Below are positions 1-5,680 of a stretch of 7,454 bases of DNA, in pieces. This DNA comes from an uncultured Chloroflexota bacterium (GTDB lineage Bacteria; Chloroflexota; Anaerolineae; Aggregatilineales; Phototrophicaceae). A program made the position numbers and the translations under genes. The stretch is from assembly GCA_903904765.1 (NCBI GenBank), contig CAIVEA010000899.1, positions 1 to 7,454 of the forward strand. Direction: 5' to 3'. Positions within the stretch are counted from its first letter, which is position 1. The number at the start of each line of letters is the position of its first letter. Below the pieces are notes generated by a model. That model did not search any database. It had not been told where the DNA came from and was given only the letters and a program-made list of their open reading frames with translations.

Positions 1-883
1 GCACACCCGGCACAAGCAAGAACTGCGCCCCCGCCAGCAAAGGCCACACCATCATCCAGATACGTTCGAGCAGCGTTGTTCCCTCGATGCGAAACGCCAA
101 TTGCGCCTGTTTCGCCGCCGCTGTATCCGGCAGCAAACCGCCCGTCAGTTGCCAGTTGAGCATCAAATACGGCATGAGAATCATGCTGAAAGTCGCCAGC
201 GCGATCATGGACCAGAACATGAAATACGTCCACGAACGTTGAGGGCGCAACATGACTATGAACAGCGCAATCAGCGCCGTCAGCACCGCGCCTTCAGGTC
301 GCGCCAGCACCGTCAACCCCGCACACGCCCCGAATGAAATCGCCCGCTGAAGTAACGCTTGTTGCGACTGGTTTACCTTCAGCAGTGGTTTGCCCAATTG
401 GAAGCCGCTTTCGCGCAGCGCCAGAAGCAACATGAACGAAGTGAACATGGTGAACATCATCGTTTCCATGCCCGAAGCCGCCGCCCAGATCAGATGCCAC
501 GCCAGCACCATCGCGCAGCCCGTCAGCACCGGCAGCGTCTTTTGGTCGGGGACAAACCGCGCCATAATCCGCGCAGCCAGCACACCATTCACCCACAAGG
601 CAACCACGCCGAGTAGATGCGTCCATAGCATGTAGGGTATACCCACCACATAACCGAAGGAGAGTATCACCGTGAACAGCGGTGAAGTGGAGGCTGCGCT
701 AGGGACATCCGGCAGGAACGCCCACTGTCCGGTTGCCGCCAGATTGCGCCCGTACACTTGATGTATCCAGCTGTCATCCAACGCGAAACCGGATGGCGCA
801 CCGCGCACATACACCCACACCAGCGCCGCCGCCAGCACCAGCAGGCCAATTTCCAGTTTGCGCGGAAGACTAGCGAATTTCAT
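1..883 (-). CDS. GT-C-like membrane protein with DD motif, 3' end missing
   Basis: The gene begins at ATG 881-883 (MKFASLPRKLEIG) with GAGG at 888-891, four bases before the start, and runs without a stop for 294 codons to the left window edge, so its C-terminus is not seen. Membrane segment 1 covers about 11-27 and is followed by ALDDSWIHQVYGRNLA (34-49), with the Asp36-Asp37 pair typical of GT-C transferases. SAASTSPLFTVIL (62-74), AASGMETMMF (135-144) and LTVLARPEGAVLTALI (190-205) are further patterns I recognise from bacterial polyprenyl-phosphate-sugar-dependent (ArnT/arabinofuranosyltransferase-like) proteins. About eight or nine membrane segments are visible. The first 14 bases overlap the end of the preceding gene, which suggests an operon. 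The sugar and acceptor are unknown. Shorter open frames at 294-626 and 667-849 on the same strand lie in other frames and are shadows of this gene. Confidence 0.85.
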   Translation of the reverse strand, partial: MKFASLPRKLEIGLLVLAAALVWVYVRGAPSGFALDDSWIHQVYGRNLAATGQWAFLPDVPSAASTSPLFTVILSFGYVVGIPYMLWTHLLGVVALWVNGVLAARIMARFVPDQKTLPVLTGCAMVLAWHLIWAAASGMETMMFTMFTSFMLLLALRESGFQLGKPLLKVNQSQQALLQRAISFGACAGLTVLARPEGAVLTALIALFIVMLRPQRSWTYFMFWSMIALATFSMILMPYLMLNWQLTGGLLPDTAAAKQAQLAFRIEGTTLLERIWMMVWPLLAGAQFLLVPGV

Positions 884-2462
884 ATAACCTCACATCGGTG
901 CGCTCCAAAGGAATTGGAACTAGAAAATCCGGCAGATCAGTCAAGATCGGCCACAGTTTGGGCGAGGCCGCGCTCGAAGCACTTCCGTCTGCCGTCACAT
1001 TCTCTAACAGAAGGTAGCGCACACCATAACGCCGCGCAATATCAGGTATCACATCCGGCGCTTCGTTGGGCAGCACCACCCCCCACATCCCCGTGTAATA
1101 GTACAGCGCCGCCGGGTCATTCAGCATCACGCGGGCATCCGGCGGCAATTGCGCTTGCAGCAGCGGGTAGATGGCAGGCGCTTCATGCGAAATCACACGG
1201 TTGGGCAAAATAGTCATTAAGCTCAAGAATAACGCCACCGCCAGCAGCGCCGCCGAGAATACCCCTGTGGCGGAACGCTTATTCCAGCGGCGACGACGCA
1301 CCGCCCACGCCAGTGCATCATCCAGCCCCACCACGCCCAGCGCCGCCCACCACGGGACAAGCGCCGCCGCCGAATGCAGCAAGCCGCCCCGGTAGCCGGG
1401 GAACGGGAATACGAACGTCATTGCAAGGTGCAGGCCGAGCGCATACAGGATGAACGGGCGCAGAAATGGGTTCTGCCGTCGCCGCCACAGACCGAGCAAC
1501 ATCAGCGGAGTCATCACGATCAGACCTTCCACCGCCACGAACGTCCCTAGATTATTGCTCAGGGCTTCCCAGCGAGAGGCGGCGAACGTGTTCAAACCGT
1601 CGGCAAACAAACCTGCCGGGGAGGAGTCCGGCGGGTAGTTGAACAGATCATCATAGGTTGTGAACCACACGGCCTGCGTCCCGCCCAACGGCATCGGCGT
1701 TCCAATAGCGGCCTGATTTCGCACAAACCACGGCAGCATAGTCACACCATAGCCCAGCGTGAACAGCGCCGCCAGCGCCAATCGTTTGCGCCACGCACCG
1801 TCCCCCGGCCACAGCAGCGCCAACCAGCCCACTGGCAGCAGGAGCAGCCCGTCAGCGCGGGTCAGGTGTGCCAGCCCCGCACACACGCCCGCCACCAGCA
1901 CCCACCGCCAGCGCCGTTGCCCTGCCACCAACCAGCCCATCGCCAGCAGACCGAATCCGGCGGGCAGTGCATAGGTGGCAAAGGTGTCGGTGCTGCCCCA
2001 GAAGCGCGTGTAAAACCCGCTGGCGAGAGTCAGCAGACCAGCCATCCATGCTGTGCGCCGCCCGCCCCCCAGTTTTGCACCCAGACCGAACCCCACCAGC
2101 GCCGTCCCCGCCAGCAGCAGCGCCAGCGGCCATTGTGCCGCCGCGTACACGCCCGGCGAGTTCAGCAGCGCCATGCCGAAGGCGCTCACCAACGAGGTCA
2201 GCGGCATCCAGTATAGATGTGATGGAGCAGGCAGCACCGCCGGTGCGCCGATATACGTCCACAAATACGGATCAGTCAGCCCTTGCCCACTGACGAGGCG
2301 CTGCGCGGCATTGAAATGATAAAAGGCATCGGTGAACGAGGGCGCAGCCACCGTGCCGTAGACAATTCCGAAAGCGGCGACCACCGCCACCACCGCAAAC
2401 AGTCCAAAAGATCGCTTCCAACCCGCGTAATCACCTGCGTCCAAGTTATTGATCCCAAACAT
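870..2462 (-). CDS. GT-C-like polytopic membrane glycosyltransferase-type protein (530 aa)
   Basis: The frame is open from 2531, but I place the start at ATG 2460-2462 (MFGINNLDAG), which lies at the end of the preceding gene; the 23 extra residues of the longer version are Arg/Cys/Ser-rich and unlike a real N-terminus. The ribosome binding site is weak (GAAAG at 2466-2470), so expression probably relies on coupling to the upstream gene. After membrane segment 1 (about 17-40), FTDAFYHFNAAQ (43-54) gives the first-loop Asp45. Next come PAPSHLYWMPLTS (78-90), HLTRADGLLLLP (199-210) and WFVRNQAAIGTPMP (244-257, at the membrane end), all patterns known from GT-C proteins of the PMT/ArnT type. About ten or eleven membrane segments end near 420, followed by a soluble domain of about 110 residues with RVMLNDPAALYYYTG (444-458), VVLPNE and YGVRYLLLEN (479-488). 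Donor and acceptor are unknown. It overlaps the next gene by 14 bases. Confidence 0.85.
   Translation of the reverse strand: MFGINNLDAGDYAGWKRSFGLFAVVAVVAAFGIVYGTVAAPSFTDAFYHFNAAQRLVSGQGLTDPYLWTYIGAPAVLPAPSHLYWMPLTSLVSAFGMALLNSPGVYAAAQWPLALLLAGTALVGFGLGAKLGGGRRTAWMAGLLTLASGFYTRFWGSTDTFATYALPAGFGLLAMGWLVAGQRRWRWVLVAGVCAGLAHLTRADGLLLLPVGWLALLWPGDGAWRKRLALAALFTLGYGVTMLPWFVRNQAAIGTPMPLGGTQAVWFTTYDDLFNYPPDSSPAGLFADGLNTFAASRWEALSNNLGTFVAVEGLIVMTPLMLLGLWRRRQNPFLRPFILYALGLHLAMTFVFPFPGYRGGLLHSAAALVPWWAALGVVGLDDALAWAVRRRRWNKRSATGVFSAALLAVALFLSLMTILPNRVISHEAPAIYPLLQAQLPPDARVMLNDPAALYYYTGMWGVVLPNEAPDVIPDIARRYGVRYLLLENVTADGSASSAASPKLWPILTDLPDFLVPIPLERTDVRLYEIR
888..891 (-). promoter_or_regulatory. Shine-Dalgarno (GAGG) of the truncated DD-motif gene
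   Basis: GAGG lies four bases before ATG 881-883 and inside the last codons of the upstream gene. It supports this start for the left-edge gene and indicates that ribosomes ending the upstream gene can restart here. Confidence 0.5.
1387..1401. repeat. Intragenic inverted repeat, 6-base arms, 3-base loop
   Basis: CCCCGG-TAG-CCGGGG is a perfect GC-only stem within the 530-residue GT-C-like gene, encoding the FPGYRGG stretch (about residues 354-360). No T-run follows on either strand, so it is not an intrinsic terminator; it is probably a by-product of Pro/Gly codons. Confidence 0.35.
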
Positions 2463-2865
2463 CCACTTTCTGCACAACACCCGCACCCGGACGCTTGAGG
2501 ATGTACATTGAAAACTCAGCAGCCGTCTCAAAGCCGATCAAATCCCAGCCTTCGCGCCCTAGCGTGTTCAGCGGGACGTAAATCGGTTGATCTTTCCACT
2601 CCGGTTTGCTTTCACCGTTGATCTTGTACTGAATCCCGTAAGAACGCTTCACCTCCAGCGCCATATACTGCCACGCATCCGCCGCTGCCACTTCTGCGGT
2701 GGCGGTGACGGTGGTCGGTGCAGGCGACAGTGACTCTAACTTCTTTAACCAGTTTTGAGCCGTCGGATCGTCTTTGATCTTCAGCAACAGCAGCCGCGCT
2801 TTGTCGAACTGCTTTTCGGCGATCAATTCCCGCGCAAGCTCAAGTTCCTGACGCATTTGCGACAT
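2446..2865 (-). CDS. Small soluble protein, TPR-like N-terminus and DUF4177-like C-terminus (139 aa)
   Basis: The start is the ATG at 2863-2865 (MSQMRQEL), chosen because AGGAG (2873-2877) sits exactly seven bases upstream; a GTG eight codons earlier (2889) would lack this. Residues 5-45 look like a TPR-like helical hairpin (ARELIAEKQFDKARLLLL, then PTAQNWLKKLESL). A Pro/Thr/Ala linker (about 48-62) follows. The C-terminal domain opens with WQYMALEVK (65-73) and contains LGREGWDLIGFE (102-113) and FSMYILKRP (118-126), resembling DUF4177: a Trp-x-Tyr strand, a GxEGWeL helix end and a final strand closing in K-R-P. No signal peptide or membrane segment is seen, so it is probably cytosolic. It overlaps the following transferase gene by 17 bases. 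A sample inside it (2581-2640) is 27/60 G+C against 48/60 in the ligase gene (5881-5940), which may simply reflect a soluble rather than Ala/Leu-rich protein. Function is unknown; an adaptor or regulator of the neighbouring membrane enzymes is only a guess. Confidence 0.8.
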   Translation of the reverse strand: MSQMRQELELARELIAEKQFDKARLLLLKIKDDPTAQNWLKKLESLSPAPTTVTATAEVAAADAWQYMALEVKRSYGIQYKINGESKPEWKDQPIYVPLNTLGREGWDLIGFETAAEFSMYILKRPGAGVVQKVDVWDQ

Positions 2866-2940
2866 CCATATACTCCTCTTGCTCCTCACATCATTACAAC
2901 TTCAGTGAACATCACTTTTGATTATAGACCCAAACCCGAT
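2866..2940 (-). promoter_or_regulatory. Only intergenic gap, with candidate internal promoter (TATAAT -10 box)
   Basis: This is the only space longer than 9 bases between genes. Read on the minus strand it contains a perfect TATAAT (complement of 2921-2926), about 56 bases before the ATG of the small soluble protein gene. The bases about 17 upstream fall in the GC-rich end of the preceding gene (GCGGGC) and do not resemble TTGACA, and no TG extension is present. The gap is AT-richer than its surroundings, so the hexamer could be chance. I see no hairpin plus T-run terminator here. If it is a promoter, genes 4-6 could be expressed separately from genes 1-3. Confidence 0.35.
2873..2877 (-). promoter_or_regulatory. 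Strong Shine-Dalgarno (AGGAG) that sets the start of the small soluble protein
   Basis: AGGAG on the minus strand lies seven bases before ATG 2863-2865. It is the best-formed ribosome binding site in the window and decides for the 139-residue form over the GTG at 2887-2889. The other genes rely on shorter AAGG, GAGG or GAAAG elements near overlapping stops. Confidence 0.7.
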
Positions 2941-4215
2941 TTAGCCCGCCCGTCCATCCCGATCTCGCGGCTGCCGCAGGATGCGATATAGCCCCACCGC
3001 CACGCCCGCCAGCAGCGCCGTCCGCGCCACTACCAGCAGCGCATACGGCATCACCAGCGCCCCGCTGATGACCCCGCCCGTGTCGCCGGTTCGCAACCAC
3101 AGGAACGGATACTCGGCAAACGTCACACCGCTAAGCACCAGCACAATCAGGATACCGTTGCGATTCGGGAAGCACAACAGTACAAAGGGGATAATTTGCA
3201 TCAGCCACTGCGGACTCCAACCCTGCGATTGCAGGAAGAAGATGAGCAACGTCACCCCCACGAAGGCTACCAGCCCTTTTTCGTCATAACGGCGGGTGCG
3301 GACGAACACCCACAGCCCCAGTGCAGCGGCGCAGCCCAACCGCAGCCAACCGGGGACAACCGCCGGATTGCCCGTCAGCACCCCCGCCTTCGCCGGATCA
3401 AGCCGATCCTCCAGCGGGCCGAAATTACCCGTGCGGTAATTCCCGTCCAGTAGCGCCCACACCGACTGATACGACGCTTTGCCCCATTGCGCGGTGAGTG
3501 ACGGCAACGCCATCCGTGCATTTTGCAGCAAAAACGGAGCGAACACCCCGCCGAAGATTAACGCCGTCGTCAGGCTGATAACCGCCGCCCGCCGTGACGA
3601 ACGGTAACGCCACGCCGCACCCAACGCCAGTGCCGGCGTGAACTTGACCAGCGCCCCCACACCGAAAGCCACGCCTGCCCGCCCGTCGCGCTCATTCAAC
3701 AGCGCCCACACGCCCGCCAGTAGCGCGAACGTCACCAACCCCTCGAATGTCCAGTAGCTAAAGACGAGTGGCGCGACCAGCAGCGCATATATCCACGCCA
3801 GCGCCATGCCTGTCTCGGCACGATACACCCGCGTCCCGATACGCCGGAGCAAAATCAGGCAACCCGTATCCGCTGCGATCATCACCAACCCCAGCAACAG
3901 CGCAAACGCCGGATAATTCCCGCCGCGCCCCGCCGCCTGATACAGCGCCACCGAGGTATACGACCACAGCGGCGGGAACTCGCTCCACCAGTCGCGCAGG
4001 GGCAACCCGACAGTATCCGAAAGCGAGGCGATCTGATAGTAGGTCTGAAAATCGCCACTAGCGCCCACACCGCGTTCCACGCCGCCCACCGTCAGCGGTT
4101 GATAAGCCAGCAGCAATAGCACGCGCAGCCCCACAAACAGCAGCACCAGCAGGCGAAAATCCCCTAACAGCGCCCCTAACGAGATCGGCGCAGCCTCCGC
4201 AGAACGTTTAGCCAT
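2941..4215 (-). CDS. GT87/DUF2029-like mannosyltransferase-type membrane protein (424 aa)
   Basis: I chose the ATG at 4213-4215, giving MAKRSAEA, because it overlaps the upstream stop in the coupled form ATGGCTAA and has GAGG at 4225-4228, nine bases before it. An in-frame TTG seven codons upstream (4236) is a weaker alternative. The protein has about ten membrane segments. GDFQTYY in the first large loop (Asp55), EFPPLW (79-84), a second-half LVKFTPAL element (189-196) and SQGWSPQWLMQIIP (330-343) match the layout of GT87 (DUF2029, PimE-like) polyprenol-phosphate-mannose-dependent transferases: an Asp in the first loop, a Y/F-P-P-L motif and a Lys-x-x-Pro after a glycine-rich helix. Such enzymes act on the outer face of the cytoplasmic membrane. 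Asp55 is the probable catalytic base by analogy. The donor may be a polyprenyl-phosphate hexose other than mannose. The gene is the last of a tight three-gene run; 75 bases separate it from the next start. Confidence 0.83.
   Translation of the reverse strand: MAKRSAEAAPISLGALLGDFRLLVLLFVGLRVLLLLAYQPLTVGGVERGVGASGDFQTYYQIASLSDTVGLPLRDWWSEFPPLWSYTSVALYQAAGRGGNYPAFALLLGLVMIAADTGCLILLRRIGTRVYRAETGMALAWIYALLVAPLVFSYWTFEGLVTFALLAGVWALLNERDGRAGVAFGVGALVKFTPALALGAAWRYRSSRRAAVISLTTALIFGGVFAPFLLQNARMALPSLTAQWGKASYQSVWALLDGNYRTGNFGPLEDRLDPAKAGVLTGNPAVVPGWLRLGCAAALGLWVFVRTRRYDEKGLVAFVGVTLLIFFLQSQGWSPQWLMQIIPFVLLCFPNRNGILIVLVLSGVTFAEYPFLWLRTGDTGGVISGALVMPYALLVVARTALLAGVAVGLYRILRQPRDRDGRAG
3423..3441. repeat. 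Intragenic inverted repeat, 7-base arms, 5-base loop
   Basis: AATTACC-CGTGC-GGTAATT is a perfect dyad inside the GT87-like gene, where the minus strand encodes NYRTGNF (259-265). It resembles an operator in shape, but its place deep in a coding region argues for chance. Confidence 0.3.
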
Positions 4216-5671
4216 TGACAACCGCCTCGCGCACAAAGATCACTGCCAGCGCGTCCTCGTAGTCAATGCGCCAGCCCGGTTCGGCACGGAGCATTTGCGC
4301 CAGCCCGCTGTCCTTCTCGATGAACACCCAAGCTACATCGTGGCGTTCAAACACCTCGCGCCAGCCCGTGCTGCCACTGGCCGCCGTCACATAATCGCCC
4401 GTCAGGAAAGCATCCCCGTACAGATCGGTGCGCCCATCCACAAACACCTTCACCTGCGGCAGCGCCCACACCAGATAGCCGCCCCAGTTATAACTGTTGA
4501 ACACAGCCCCTTCCGGCAGTGTCTTTTGCAGATGTTCCACTGCCGCGACGGGCAGATAATCGCGCTGTGCCGTGTCTATGCTTTTGGCATCCAGCACCAG
4601 CAGCACCTTCGCCGCAGCACCTAGCAGCACCAGCCCCAGCAACAGCGCGTTCAAGCGTGCCATACGCGGCGTGATGCGCCGCACCGGACGCACCACCCAG
4701 CCCCGCGTCGTCAGCACATCGTCCAGATGGCGCGTGAAGACCGGAGTCGTCACCACCGCGAAGGTCGCCAGATTGCGCCCCGCCACCAACCCCATGAAGG
4801 CCGTCCCCGCCGCCAGCAGGTAATCCGTCCAATCCAGACGGCGGCGACTGGCTCCCACCACCCCTAACAGACCGAGCAGCAACGCTACAAAGGGCCAATT
4901 CTGTCGTTCATGGAAGTTAGGCGAATTCCACTCTTGAATGAAGTTTTGAAGCGCACCGATGCTGATGGTCTGAATCGGTACAGCCAGCATGTTCAGCCCA
5001 TACGGGTTGATGACAATCGCCCCCGCCGAAACCAGTGTGACGAGTACCAGCTTCCGCACCCCCGCCCATGACACCGCGTGTTCGCGCTTGGGGCTGAACA
5101 GGTTGCCGAGCGATTCACCGACGATCAGCGCCACCAGCAGGATGAACCCGATGGCGAACCCCGCGTGTAGGTTGCCCCAGATCATCATCAGCACCGGGAT
5201 ACCCCACAGCCGATCTCGCCCTTCGTGCTTGTATTGATGTAGCACGTACAGCATCACGCCCGTGAAAAAGAACGAAAACATCTGCGGACGCGGCGACCAG
5301 AACACCGCCGCCGTCGCCGCGCCCAGCACCAACGCGAACGCCCGCAGATAGGCACTACCGGACGACACGCGATATACGAACGCCATGCCGCCTGTCGCCA
5401 GCACCGCCGTATAGATCGCCAACCCGACGCTACCCGCCAATTTCCAGATGGCGAACAACACCACCTGCGCCCCCCAGCTATGGTTGATCCATGCTTGACC
5501 TGCGAAGGTGTACGAGAACGGGTCGGCATAAATCATGCCCTGCATCAGCGTGTACTCCCCGCTGCGGAGATGCCACCACATATCCGTATCCACCGGAATC
5601 CGCACCGCCATCGCAAACAACAGCGCGAATAAAATAATGACTGCTGTACGTTCAATCGTCAGTTGTCGCAT
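4208..5671 (-). CDS. GT-C-like polytopic membrane protein with soluble C-terminal domain (487 aa)
   Basis: This is a complete gene starting at ATG (5669-5671), with AAGG at 5676-5679 as ribosome binding site. A first membrane segment (about 8-23) is followed by D28-T-D30-M-WWHL, an acidic motif in the first outer loop as expected of GT-C glycosyltransferases that use polyprenyl-phosphate sugars. Further recognisable elements are RPQMFSFFF (128-136), GNLHAGF (166-172), NPYG (222-225), an EWNSPNFHE loop (247-255) and GRNLATFAVV (298-307). I estimate nine or ten membrane segments, the last near 338-358. A soluble tail of about 125 residues follows, containing FNSYNWGGYLVW (391-402) and VFVDGRTDLYG (409-419), patterns I recall from many uncharacterised bacterial membrane proteins of this type. 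Its end overlaps the next gene by 8 bases (ATGGCTAA), so translation is probably coupled. The family is normally annotated only as a membrane protein; the sugar donor and acceptor are unknown, and enzyme activity is inferred. Confidence 0.85.
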   Translation of the reverse strand: MRQLTIERTAVIILFALLFAMAVRIPVDTDMWWHLRSGEYTLMQGMIYADPFSYTFAGQAWINHSWGAQVVLFAIWKLAGSVGLAIYTAVLATGGMAFVYRVSSGSAYLRAFALVLGAATAAVFWSPRPQMFSFFFTGVMLYVLHQYKHEGRDRLWGIPVLMMIWGNLHAGFAIGFILLVALIVGESLGNLFSPKREHAVSWAGVRKLVLVTLVSAGAIVINPYGLNMLAVPIQTISIGALQNFIQEWNSPNFHERQNWPFVALLLGLLGVVGASRRRLDWTDYLLAAGTAFMGLVAGRNLATFAVVTTPVFTRHLDDVLTTRGWVVRPVRRITPRMARLNALLLGLVLLGAAAKVLLVLDAKSIDTAQRDYLPVAAVEHLQKTLPEGAVFNSYNWGGYLVWALPQVKVFVDGRTDLYGDAFLTGDYVTAASGSTGWREVFERHDVAWVFIEKDSGLAQMLRAEPGWRIDYEDALAVIFVREAVVNG

Positions 5672-5680
5672 AAGACCTTC

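Noticed and set aside
294..849. Minus-strand open frames at 294-626 and 667-849
   Set aside because: They are in different frames from the 294-codon frame that starts at 883 and carries the DD motif and membrane segments; their products look like shadows.
1387..1401. GC-rich hairpin as a transcription terminator
   Set aside because: It sits in the middle of a well-supported gene and lacks a T-run on either strand.
1852..2293. Overlapping open frames on both strands (for example 1868-2293 plus, 1852-2262 minus)
   Set aside because: They lie within the GT-C-like gene and give low-complexity Pro/Ala/Arg or Gly/Arg products; GC-rich codon bias removes stops from shadow frames.
2463..2531. Extended N-terminus of the 530-residue protein
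   Set aside because: It would overlap the upstream gene by 86 bases, and its Arg/Cys/Ser-rich sequence reads as antisense-frame noise; ATG 2462 at the end of the upstream gene is the natural start.
2866..2940. Terminator or small RNA in the intergenic gap
   Set aside because: No stable stem followed by T residues is visible in these 75 bases, and the space left for an RNA gene is too short.
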